DNA of 26,340 bases from Chloroflexota bacterium (GTDB taxonomy: Bacteria; Chloroflexota; UBA5177; JANWHV01), in assembly GCA_025450375.1 (NCBI GenBank), contig JANWHO010000225.1, forward strand, positions 1 through 26,340, in the 5' to 3' direction. Positions 1 through 7,405 of this stretch are shown in pieces. Numbering within the stretch: the stretch's first letter is position 1; each line of letters starts with the position of its first letter. Below the pieces are notes generated by a model that was not told the DNA's origin, searched no databases, and saw only the letters and a program-made list of their open reading frames with translations. Both the position numbers and the translations under genes were made by a program.

Positions 1-687
1 GATACGACCGCGACCGGGAAGTCGGTAGGTCCACCAACCGGTGCCGAAATAGCCGACTTGCTGCAAGCGATCCGCGAAGATCTCGGTGTCCTTGGCGTGG
101 GCCAGAAACACGCGGCCAGCCACGGCATGCAACGCCTGCTCGATATCGATTCCCTGCCAGATCAGGTGCGAGGGGTCAAAGTTGAGACCCAGGTTTGGGG
201 CGGGCGCTAACCCGAAGAACCGGGCCCAACCAGCGGGGGTCGTGGCCACGTAGTCCTGGTGCGGGCCGGGCCAATTTTCTACGATCACCTTGACGTTGCC
301 GCTTGCCGCTCGGGCGGCGAGTGGTCCATACAGGCCCGAGAGTTGGCGGTAATTGTCTTCCTCGGTCGCCTGCTCGTCGCGTCCCGGGAAAGTACATACA
401 AGAGACACGCCGTGCTCGATTGCGGCCTCGACCGTCGCCGCCACATTGGCCTGGTGGCGCGCTCGGGCTTCGCGGTTCGCGTCAAGCAGGTTCCCGAAAT
501 AGGTCAGGGCGCAGACCTCCAGCCCACGTTGCCTGACCGTGGCGATCGCCTCGCCGGCCCGGGCCGGATCGCCGATGTGGCGGGCGACATCCACTTCCAG
601 GGCATCGAAGCCGGCGCTTGCCGCCCAATTGGCGATCCATTCGAGGGGCTGATCGCCGAACACCGCTGTATAGAATGCTATTTTCAC
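1..687 (-). CDS. Sugar phosphate isomerase/epimerase, TIM-barrel (partial, 3' end outside window)
   Basis: The reading frame stays open from a GTG at 687 to the window edge (229 codons), so the C-terminus is missing. The GTG start is chosen because AAAGGTAGG lies about ten bases upstream. The protein begins VKIAFYTAVFGDQPLEW and follows the xylose-isomerase-like (AP endonuclease 2) fold: a strand ending in VKVIVEN (glutamate ligand), then GLNFDPSHLIWQGID (Asp and His ligands), then FLAHAKDTEIF (His ligand). Members of this family use a divalent metal to isomerise or epimerise sugars, inosose or keto-acids. It is the last visible gene of the sugar operon, 73 bp downstream of a second member of the same family. 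The exact substrate cannot be read from the sequence. Family assignment is firm; function within the family is open. Confidence 0.85.
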   Translation of the reverse strand, partial: MKIAFYTAVFGDQPLEWIANWAASAGFDALEVDVARHIGDPARAGEAIATVRQRGLEVCALTYFGNLLDANREARARHQANVAATVEAAIEHGVSLVCTFPGRDEQATEEDNYRQLSGLYGPLAARAASGNVKVIVENWPGPHQDYVATTPAGWARFFGLAPAPNLGLNFDPSHLIWQGIDIEQALHAVAGRVFLAHAKDTEIFADRLQQVGYFGTGWWTYRLPGRGRI

Positions 688-760
688 TGACTGGCCTACC
701 TTTCAACCTCGGGTGCCCCACGAACAACGCGGGGTGATGGAAGAGACGAAGATACGTTGT

Positions 761-1588
761 TCATCGACAAAGCGGCAGCAAGCTCTGGTAGCAGAGCCGC
801 GCCGCTTGACGCGCGGGAAGCGCCCAGAGATCGGCGTTGAACATCTCGATCGAAAACCGGCCCTGGTAGCCAAGTTCCTCCAGACGGCCGATCAGGGCGG
901 GCAAATCGAGGATGCCTTGACCGGGGAGGACGCGGTCGCTATTGCAGTGGCTTAGATCGCCGGGCTTATCGCGCATGTCGTCCAGATGGACATGCAAGAT
1001 GTGCGCCACGCTCTCGGTCGTGAGGTCCGTGAATTTGGTCGGTGTCACATAGTAGTGGGCAGGATCAAAGAGCACGCCTACCCGTGGATTGCCTACCTGC
1101 TCCGCTACCTGTACGGCACTCCGCAGGCTCTTTACCACGGGTGACCAGTTGAACTCGAGGGCGATCCTCACATCCAGGCCCTCCAGCCGCCGCGCCAGTT
1201 CGTGCAGGGCGCCCGCGATCGGTTCGAGCGCGGCAAGGGGATCGGAGAACGGCGCCTCCGGGCCGTCGGTGCCCACAACGAGGGTGCCGCCACCCAGTTC
1301 GTCGATCAACCGAGCGTTCGCAACGTGCAGATCGTGGTTTGCAAGCCGGGCATCCGCCGGGCCGAAGCACGCCACGTGTGTCTCGAAGCCGCCGATGCAG
1401 CGCAAGTCGCGCGCCGCGAACTGCTCGCGCGCCTCGGGCACCGTGTGGCCGCGTGCCAGCCATTCCTTAAGCTGCGGCAAGAAGAGTTCGACGCCGGGAA
1501 AGCCGGCTTCGGCGTAGGCGTCCAGTGCTTCATCCAGGTCACGATGACGCGTGGAAATCGCATTGATGGCAAGTTGATTGGTCTTCAT
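761..1588 (-). CDS. Sugar phosphate isomerase/epimerase, TIM-barrel
   Basis: A 275-residue protein of the usual length for the xylose-isomerase-like TIM-barrel family. Metal-site motifs appear in order: IALEFNWSP (Glu), GVLFDPAHYYV (Asp/His), HILHVHLDDMRD (His) and FSIEMFNADLW (Glu near the C-terminus). The stretch RVLPGQGILDLPALIGRLEELGYQG is typical of hydroxypyruvate-isomerase and IolE-like members. It starts 21 bp after the oxidoreductase gene, so the two are probably co-transcribed. It diverges clearly from the neighbouring paralogue at 1-687, suggesting two successive or different isomerisation/epimerisation steps rather than a recent duplication. Soluble cytoplasmic enzyme; substrate unknown. 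Confidence 0.88.
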   Translation of the reverse strand: MKTNQLAINAISTRHRDLDEALDAYAEAGFPGVELFLPQLKEWLARGHTVPEAREQFAARDLRCIGGFETHVACFGPADARLANHDLHVANARLIDELGGGTLVVGTDGPEAPFSDPLAALEPIAGALHELARRLEGLDVRIALEFNWSPVVKSLRSAVQVAEQVGNPRVGVLFDPAHYYVTPTKFTDLTTESVAHILHVHLDDMRDKPGDLSHCNSDRVLPGQGILDLPALIGRLEELGYQGRFSIEMFNADLWALPARQAARLCYQSLLPLCR

Positions 1589-1609
1589 ATGCTCCTTATT
1601 GCGGTCGGC

Positions 1610-2689
1610 TCAAGACTCAAGGCCAAGATGGCAGCGGTAGATCTCCTCATACAGGCGGATATCGGTCAGGGTGTCCTCGCCACTGGAGAGGAACGGCGTA
1701 CCGCTCCGCATCGCATGTACGAAGGAGGCCGCTTCCTCGCGGAAATGCCATGCTGTCTGCGGCGTCACGACCGGGTAGTGGTAGCCGGCATGCTCGCCTC
1801 CCTCGTAGACTTCCACGCGCGACTGGGCGGGTCGGGCAAACAGAGTGGGCGACCAGACATGGACCCAGCCGTTCTGGAAGTAGACCTGGGTATGCTCGTC
1901 CCACCCGTGGAACGTGCTGCCCGCGCTTTCGATCACACCGCGCACGCCGTCCAACTCCAGTGTGACAAGCCCGGTCATCCCGTCCGGGTCGAGATCGACG
2001 TTCCGCACGCGCGCCCGATCGCCCGCGTCGAGGAGGAAGCGGAGCAGGTTGATATTGTGTGTGTACTGTTGCAAGTAACCTATATAGTGTGAGGCATCGG
2101 CGGCGGGCAGCCACTCCGGCAACTGCTCCTCATAGGGCGCGGGCGGGGCCGCCTCGTCGGTCCTGATCATCCTCGAGCTATCGAGCGTGTTGAGCCAGTT
2201 ACCACAGAAGCCGTGATTGCGTGCGTAGAGCACCGGGCCGCGCGTGCTCTCCGCGCGCCAGCGGCTGATCGTCTCGCGCGCCAACTGATTCCCGGGATCG
2301 TAGCGTTTCATATAGGCGACCATCAGGCGGGCGTTACCGTGGCGAGCCGCCTGGAGGATCCGCTCGGCCTGCGCGATGGAGACCGCCATCGGCTTCTCCA
2401 TGAACACATGCTTCCCGGCCCGCAGCAGATCGGCGGCGATCTCGCCCTGTTGGGCAAAGCCCGCCGAGAGGCCCACTGCCTCTACCTGGGGATCAGCGGC
2501 AAGCTCCAGGTGGCTACTGTACACCGTGGGGATGCCGTAGCGGTCGGCAACCAACCGGGCCAGTCGCGGGCGCATCTCGGCCAGGGCGATCAAGCGACAG
2601 CCCTGGAGCGAGGCGAAGTTGGGGAGGTGCGTGTGCTGCGCCAGGAACCCGCAGCCCACGTACCCCATGCGTAACGGTTCGGAATCCAT
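1610..2689 (-). CDS. Gfo/Idh/MocA-family NAD(P)-dependent oxidoreductase
   Basis: Translates to 359 residues. The start at 2689 (MDSEPLRMGYVGCG) is preferred over an ATG 15 bases upstream, because the ribosome site AAAGGAAGG lies between the two. The N-terminal Rossmann motif is GYVGCGFLAQ (residues 9-18). The family EKP motif, whose lysine is catalytic in relatives, is at 98-100 (FMEKPMAV). The C-terminal alpha/beta domain follows. Such enzymes oxidise or reduce sugars, inositols or keto-sugars, often at C3, together with TIM-barrel isomerases such as the two downstream genes. It sits 43 bp after the second sugar permease. Together the genes look like uptake, oxidation and then isomerisation of a carbohydrate; the substrate is not determinable here. 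Confidence 0.9.
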   Translation of the reverse strand: MDSEPLRMGYVGCGFLAQHTHLPNFASLQGCRLIALAEMRPRLARLVADRYGIPTVYSSHLELAADPQVEAVGLSAGFAQQGEIAADLLRAGKHVFMEKPMAVSIAQAERILQAARHGNARLMVAYMKRYDPGNQLARETISRWRAESTRGPVLYARNHGFCGNWLNTLDSSRMIRTDEAAPPAPYEEQLPEWLPAADASHYIGYLQQYTHNINLLRFLLDAGDRARVRNVDLDPDGMTGLVTLELDGVRGVIESAGSTFHGWDEHTQVYFQNGWVHVWSPTLFARPAQSRVEVYEGGEHAGYHYPVVTPQTAWHFREEAASFVHAMRSGTPFLSSGEDTLTDIRLYEEIYRCHLGLES

Positions 2690-2732
2690 CAACCTTCCTT
2701 TCACGGATTGACGCGGCCGCTCAAGCGGCGGT

Positions 2733-3602
2733 TTATCCCTTCAACGCTCCCGAGGTCAGTCCATTAATGAACTGCCGCTGCATGATCACATAGACCACGA
2801 TCACCGGGACCAGCGCGGTCGAGAGAGCGGCGAAAAGGTAGCCCCACTGGACCGAATAGTTGTAGAAAAACGACTGCAGCCCCAACGGCAGTGTCATGAT
2901 CGACGTTTTGTGAATGAAGATCAACGCCAGGAAAAACTCGTTCCAGGAATTGATGAATTGGAAGATGGTGATCGTCGCCAGCGCCGGCGTCGAGACTGGG
3001 AGGATCACCCGCAAGAAGGACTGCATTTGCGAGCAGCCGTCGATCCTGGCGGCATCCGCTAATTCATGGGGAATCGACTGGAAGTACGCTCGCAGGATGA
3101 AAATGGAGAGCGGCAAGCCGCCGGCCGTGTAGGGGAGAATCAACGCCCAGTACGTATCCATCAGGTGCAAGCGGGACACGATGACATAGAGCGGGATGAT
3201 CGTGACCGGCACTGGCACGATCAGCAGCAGCGCGAACGTGAGGAAGAGCGGTCTGTTGAAGCGAAACTCGAAGGTGGCAAATGCATAGGCGGCGAAGGCT
3301 GCCAATACCACCGTAATGGCTACCGACGCAACGGAGACGATGAGGCTGTTGAGCATGAACGAGGGGATCTGCGCCTCATTCCAGGCATATTGATAGTTCG
3401 CCCACCCCAGATGTGTCGGGAGGCCCCATGGATTGCTGTACATTTCATACGTGGTTTTGAACGAGTTCAGCACCATCGCCACCACAGGGTAGCCCACGAC
3501 CACCGCGCACACCGTGAGCACAAGGTAGCTGAATCCGTCCGCCAGGCGCCGCGCGGCCTTTACACCGAGTGACTTACTCGGCAGTGTCCTGGATGCGTAC
3601 AT
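2733..3602 (-). CDS. Carbohydrate ABC transporter permease, MalG-like
   Basis: A 289-residue inner-membrane protein with about six hydrophobic segments. The EAA loop that contacts the ATPase is present (HELADAARIDGCSQMQSF followed by ILPVSTPAL). The ending, MQRQFINGLTSGALKG, is the classic MalG-type C-terminus. A strong ribosome site (GGAAGGGG) precedes the ATG at 3602. It forms the second half of the transmembrane channel with the permease encoded just upstream (gap 35 bp). CUT1-type sugar importers pair two such permeases with one binding protein and a shared MsmX/UgpC-type ATPase. No ATPase gene is present in this operon. Confidence 0.95.
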   Translation of the reverse strand: MYASRTLPSKSLGVKAARRLADGFSYLVLTVCAVVVGYPVVAMVLNSFKTTYEMYSNPWGLPTHLGWANYQYAWNEAQIPSFMLNSLIVSVASVAITVVLAAFAAYAFATFEFRFNRPLFLTFALLLIVPVPVTIIPLYVIVSRLHLMDTYWALILPYTAGGLPLSIFILRAYFQSIPHELADAARIDGCSQMQSFLRVILPVSTPALATITIFQFINSWNEFFLALIFIHKTSIMTLPLGLQSFFYNYSVQWGYLFAALSTALVPVIVVYVIMQRQFINGLTSGALKG

Positions 3603-3637
3603 GGTTCCCCTTCCTTGTGAGCTAGGCGCGGACCAGG

Positions 3638-4540
3638 CTAGAAGTATCGTTCCTGGCGCAGCAGGCGCATGAGAACCAGAGAGACGACGCTGATCAGAAC
3701 CAGCAGGATATAGGACATCGCCGCCGCGTAGCCGAACTGATTGAACTGAAACGCCTGCGTATAGATGTGGACCATGGCCACGTCAGTCGCATTGACCGGG
3801 CCGCCATCGGTCATCACATAGACCAGATCGAAGACCGTGAAGGCGCCGGCCGTGGCAAGCAACAAGTTGATCATCGTCACCGGCATCAGCAGCGGCAGGG
3901 TGATATGACGGAAGCTCTGCCGGCTGGTGGCGCCATCTATACGCGCGCTTTCGTAGAGTTCATTGGGGATACTCTGCAGGCCGGCCAGATAGATCACCAT
4001 GTGGAAGCCGAACCACTTCCAGATATCCACCACAATCAGCGCCCCCAACGCGAATGACGTATTACCGAGCCAGTCCTGCTTCCAGCCCCCCAAACCCACC
4101 CAGCCAAGCACGGTGTTGAGCAGACCGAAGTTGTAGTTGTAGATCCAGTTCCAGATCAAGCCGACCACGACAAAGGACATGACCACCGGCATGAAGAGGA
4201 TGGTCCGGAAAAACGTCTGGCCGCGCAGCGATCGGTTCAGGAGGACGGCCAGGCACACGGCGAGCAAAAGCTTGCCGACCACTGTCGTGACCGCGTAAAT
4301 CACGTTATGCTCGAGCGACTGCCAGAATCCCTGATCGTGAAATACTCGTGTGAAGTTATCGAAGCCTACCCACCGCGCGGCCTGGAAGCCGTTCCATGAG
4401 AAAAAGCCGATAGCTAGCCCGATGGCGAGCGGCAACAGGGTAAACAACCCAAAGAGTAGGAACGCGGGCGCGATCCACAGATATGGATTGGTCCGGCGCC
4501 ATCGTGGGGTCTGTTTAGAGGTGATGGTAGTAGTGGCCAT
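3638..4540 (-). CDS. Carbohydrate ABC transporter permease, MalF-like
   Basis: Translates to 300 residues. The ATG at 4540 (MATTTITSKQTPRWRR) follows GGGAGAGAAG by a normal spacing, so the longer in-frame extension upstream is not used. A first membrane span (LWIAPAFLLFGLFTLLPLAI) is followed by the typical WVGFDNFTRVF periplasmic segment, several further spans, and the EAA loop NELYESARIDGATSRQSF followed by ITLPLLMPV. It partners the MalG-like permease 35 bp downstream and is preceded by the binding-protein gene (gap about 100 bp). The family role is channel formation for uptake of mono- or oligosaccharides; the actual sugar is unknown. Confidence 0.95.
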   Translation of the reverse strand: MATTTITSKQTPRWRRTNPYLWIAPAFLLFGLFTLLPLAIGLAIGFFSWNGFQAARWVGFDNFTRVFHDQGFWQSLEHNVIYAVTTVVGKLLLAVCLAVLLNRSLRGQTFFRTILFMPVVMSFVVVGLIWNWIYNYNFGLLNTVLGWVGLGGWKQDWLGNTSFALGALIVVDIWKWFGFHMVIYLAGLQSIPNELYESARIDGATSRQSFRHITLPLLMPVTMINLLLATAGAFTVFDLVYVMTDGGPVNATDVAMVHIYTQAFQFNQFGYAAAMSYILLVLISVVSLVLMRLLRQERYF

Positions 4541-4643
4541 ATCGGCTTCTCTCCCACCCGCCGCCGCACACCCAAGGACTCGGAGCGCCCATCGGCCATG
4601 AGGTAGGCGCTCCAATCCGCGGGGAACGTACGGCGATCAGTCC

Positions 4644-5966
4644 TTAGTGGAACTTATATCCAGACTTCAGTAAACCTTCGAATACCGTCTGAATGTCGGC
4701 CGAAACCTGCTTCGCCGTCTTGCTCAGGTTGATGCCGGCCTGGATCCCCTGCTGGAATGCCTGGGTGATCTCCGGTGGCCAGTACCAATCCAGGTAGATC
4801 GACATATTAGGCAGGATCGCCTTTTCCTTCAGCGCCACGGGGTCCGGGCTGCCCTGGGCATGGATATTGGTCCCCAGGGTGGAAAGGCTGTTCTTCACCA
4901 GGTAGGTGTCCGCCTGATCGGTGGTGCAGTAGTCGAGAATCTGGAGGGCGGCCGCCTTCCGGTCCGCGCCGATCTTACTGTAGATACCGAACGCGGCGCC
5001 GGTACCACCGGGGAACTGCCGCTGAACGGTCTTCTTGCCCACCCAGGGGAAGAGCGTGACATCAAGATTCATACCCGGCGGATTCAGCGCGGGCGGCGCG
5101 GCCTGGCGAACCGTGGCGATGATCCCATCATAGTGCAGCCAGAAGGCGGCTCGACCGGTGAGGAACTCGGCCTGAGCCCCAGGAGTATCCAGGCTGAGCA
5201 CATCCGGAGAGAATATCTTATTGCGGGCCAGGTTGAAGATCAAGTCGAGCGCCTCGACGACTTCGGGGTCGGTAAATTTACCATGTCCCTTCAAGGTCGC
5301 CTGGGTTTTTTCAATCGACTTGTTGCCTGTGACCTGCGCGTAGGTTGTGAAAAACCACACGGGCCAGAGGTAGATGTCCTTGCCGTCATGCGTATAGGCA
5401 CTCACCCCTTGCTTGGTCAGCGCCTTACCAACGCTGAGCAGATCGGCATAGGTCTGCGGCGGCGCCAGATGATATTTGTCGAGCAGCGCCTTATTGTAGA
5501 AGATCGGGAAGCCGCCCGTGGACCCGGAAGGAAGCGCCCACAAGGTATTGTTGACCGTGTAGGTCTTAAGGCCAAGAGGCATGAAGCGATTGAGATGCGG
5601 CAGGTTGTTCAGCGGTAAGAGGTCGCCGGCCAGTGCATAACGGCGGAGATCCTGGCCATTCAGGTAGAGCAGGTCGATCTGCTCACCGGCCGCCTGCGCC
5701 GCGGAAAACAGCGCCACGAAGCGTTCCGACGTGAAGCCATGGTTCTGGATCGAAATGCCGGAGTGGGCCTGCTGGAATTGTTTGAACAACTGCGTTGCCC
5801 CAGGCTGCGCGGGCGTGGGGACGATGATCCCGTAGACGTTCATGGTGCCCTGATAGCCACCTGACGCCGCGTGCGCCGCGCGAGGCAACATGCCAGCCAA
5901 GCCGGCGGCCGCGCCTACACTCGCGGTCGTCTTTATAAAGTCGCGCCGTGAGAGATCCGTTTTCAT
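4644..5966 (-). CDS. Sugar ABC transporter extracellular solute-binding protein (family 1), Tat signal
   Basis: Translates to 440 residues. The ATG at 5966 has GAGGTG six bases upstream; a GTG nine bases earlier overlaps this ribosome site and is less likely. The N-terminus carries a twin-arginine signal (LSRRDFIKTTASVGAAAG) and a likely cleavage site after AHA, so the protein is exported folded. The mature part is a family-1 solute-binding protein with characteristic segments PIFYNKALLDKYHL, TYADLLSVGKAL and GRAAFWLHYDG. It should capture the sugar and deliver it to the MalF/MalG pair encoded immediately downstream. No lipobox cysteine is seen; the protein is either soluble or tethered in another way. 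Confidence 0.93.
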   Translation of the reverse strand: MKTDLSRRDFIKTTASVGAAAGLAGMLPRAAHAASGGYQGTMNVYGIIVPTPAQPGATQLFKQFQQAHSGISIQNHGFTSERFVALFSAAQAAGEQIDLLYLNGQDLRRYALAGDLLPLNNLPHLNRFMPLGLKTYTVNNTLWALPSGSTGGFPIFYNKALLDKYHLAPPQTYADLLSVGKALTKQGVSAYTHDGKDIYLWPVWFFTTYAQVTGNKSIEKTQATLKGHGKFTDPEVVEALDLIFNLARNKIFSPDVLSLDTPGAQAEFLTGRAAFWLHYDGIIATVRQAAPPALNPPGMNLDVTLFPWVGKKTVQRQFPGGTGAAFGIYSKIGADRKAAALQILDYCTTDQADTYLVKNSLSTLGTNIHAQGSPDPVALKEKAILPNMSIYLDWYWPPEITQAFQQGIQAGINLSKTAKQVSADIQTVFEGLLKSGYKFH

Positions 5967-5980
5967 CGGTTTCACCTCAT

Positions 5981-5994
5981 CCTTAAGGCTTAAG
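5981..5994. promoter_or_regulatory. Short palindrome upstream of the sugar-binding-protein gene
   Basis: Two CTTAAG hexamers one base apart (CTTAAGGCTTAAG at 5982-5994, preceded by C) make a 13-bp symmetrical site 15-28 bases before the ATG of the binding-protein gene. It could be a secondary operator or simply an AT-rich leader. It does not resemble the larger palindrome at 7185-7204. Function is a guess. Confidence 0.25.
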
Positions 5995-6043
5995 CACCAA
6001 CTCTGGTTGATGCCGACGACGCTGGGCGGACCAACTGTGTAGA

Positions 6044-7144
6044 CTACTTCATGAACACCTCCTCGTATAGCACGGGCGGGCGTTCAGCCCCAGGTCCGGG
6101 AGTGCGCGTGTCAGGTGCTGCTCCCGGCTGGGGTTCCTCCTCGGTGATGGCGGTCGCCACGGTCGAGCGCCGCACAATCAGGGGGGTGGCGAAGGTAAGG
6201 GCGACCCCAGGAAGCGCTGGATTGCGCACCCGATCGAGGATCGCCTGCATGGCGGATGCGCCCATTTCATACAGCGGCTGGGCGATGGTGGTCAGCGGTG
6301 GGTCGTAGAGCGCGGCCATCGGGATGTTATCGACCCCGATCACCGCCACATCCTCGGGGACGCGCTTTCCCTGTTGCTTCAGGGTGGAAATCACGCCGAT
6401 CGCGATCATGTCGTTGCCCGCGACGATCGCGGTAGGCGATGTGGCCAGGGCCAGCAGACGCCGGGCGCCACTCTGCCCGCTCTCCATATCGAAGGCCGCC
6501 GGGATCATCAGCTCAGGGTCAACGCTGATTCCCCATTCGCCCAAGGCAGTGCGGTAGCCAGCGCGACGTCCGGCGCCCGCGGTATCGAGTGGAGCAATGA
6601 CCCCGATGCGTCGATGACCGAGATCCAGCAGATGTTCCGTCGCATCGTAGCCCGCCCGATGATCATCCACATGCACCGTCACTACCTTCTCGTGACGCGA
6701 CCGACTCTCATTGAGCGCCAGATGGACGCCGCCGGCCACGAGCGCCGCGATCTCGGCGATCGCGATCTCGCCCCCGCCGGTAAAAAACAGTCCAGCCACG
6801 CGCTGACGACGAAGGGCCCGGATGTAGGTATCGAGCTTGGTCTGGTCACCATCCGTATTGCAAAGGAAGACCACATACCCCTCGCGGTGCGCCACATCCT
6901 CGGCCCCGCGTACCATCTCGGGCCAGTACGGGTTGGTGATGCTGGGAACCAGGATGCCGATCGTACGGGTGCGCTTGCTGCGCAGGCTACTCGCCAACTG
7001 GTTGGGCTGGTAGTCAAACTCTTTGATGATCTGGCGTATGCGCGCGCGCGTGGCCTCCGAGATGCCGGCCTTATCGTTGATGACCGCGGACACGGTCTGC
7101 ACCGACACTCCCGCGACTCGTGCGATGTCCACGATTGTCGACAT
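6044..7144 (-). CDS. LacI-family transcriptional regulator
   Basis: Translates to 366 residues. The start at 7144 (MSTIVDIARVAGVSVQTVSA) is set by GGAGG six bases upstream. Residues 3-22 form the LacI helix-turn-helix, followed by the hinge helix (PNQLASSLRSKRTRTIGILV) and a periplasmic-binding-protein-like effector domain (TNPYWPEMVRGAED, DMIAIGVISTLKQQGKRVPEDVAVIGVDN). An unusual proline-rich tail of about 35 residues follows the usual family end (FATPLIVRRST). The gene heads the sugar operon, 77 bp before the binding-protein gene, and its own promoter carries a perfect palindrome, so autoregulation plus control of the operon by a sugar effector is the obvious model. Confidence 0.95.
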   Translation of the reverse strand: MSTIVDIARVAGVSVQTVSAVINDKAGISEATRARIRQIIKEFDYQPNQLASSLRSKRTRTIGILVPSITNPYWPEMVRGAEDVAHREGYVVFLCNTDGDQTKLDTYIRALRRQRVAGLFFTGGGEIAIAEIAALVAGGVHLALNESRSRHEKVVTVHVDDHRAGYDATEHLLDLGHRRIGVIAPLDTAGAGRRAGYRTALGEWGISVDPELMIPAAFDMESGQSGARRLLALATSPTAIVAGNDMIAIGVISTLKQQGKRVPEDVAVIGVDNIPMAALYDPPLTTIAQPLYEMGASAMQAILDRVRNPALPGVALTFATPLIVRRSTVATAITEEEPQPGAAPDTRTPGPGAERPPVLYEEVFMK

Positions 7145-7184
7145 TCCGGCCTCCGCCACGTATGGCACCCGCCGTACGGCACCT

Positions 7185-7204
7185 TTACATGAACGTTCAT
7201 GTAA
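7185..7204. promoter_or_regulatory. LacI-type operator
   Basis: TTACATGAACGTTCATGTAA is a perfect 20-bp palindrome centred on CG (AACGTT core), the form expected for a LacI-family operator. It begins one base after the predicted transcription start of the lacI-type gene and ends about 40 bases before its ATG. Repressor bound here would block both initiation and clearance. Confidence 0.8.
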
Positions 7205-7211
7205 GGGCTAT

Positions 7212-7240
7212 ATTTTAGCAATCCCGGGGGTGACTGTCAA
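7212..7240 (-). promoter_or_regulatory. Sigma-70-type promoter of the sugar operon (extended -10)
   Basis: On the minus strand TTGACA (7235-7240) is followed by exactly 17 bases and TAAAAT (7212-7217), with TG one base before the -10 (TGCTAAAAT), an extended -10 element. The predicted start is near 7205, at the edge of the palindrome at 7185-7204. The perfect -35 and ideal spacing make this the clearest promoter in the window. Confidence 0.8.
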
Positions 7241-7405
7241 GCAATCCGCGCCACAGCGCCTCATAGCGTCGCCATTCGCGGACCCACCGCGTCTGCCGCA
7301 ACGCCCCTTCCAGGACCGTACGCGCCTCGCTAGTCAGTTCCATCGCCATCCCGCGCCCCTCCAGACCCACAGGCTACGACCATCTACCTTTCTATGGCAA
7401 TCGAC

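Noticed and set aside
1202..2674. Long plus-strand open frames opposite the isomerase and oxidoreductase genes
   Set aside because: Mirror frames of GC-rich coding sequence; compositions are histidine/arginine-rich with no family pattern. Similar frames opposite nearly all other genes were dismissed for the same reason.
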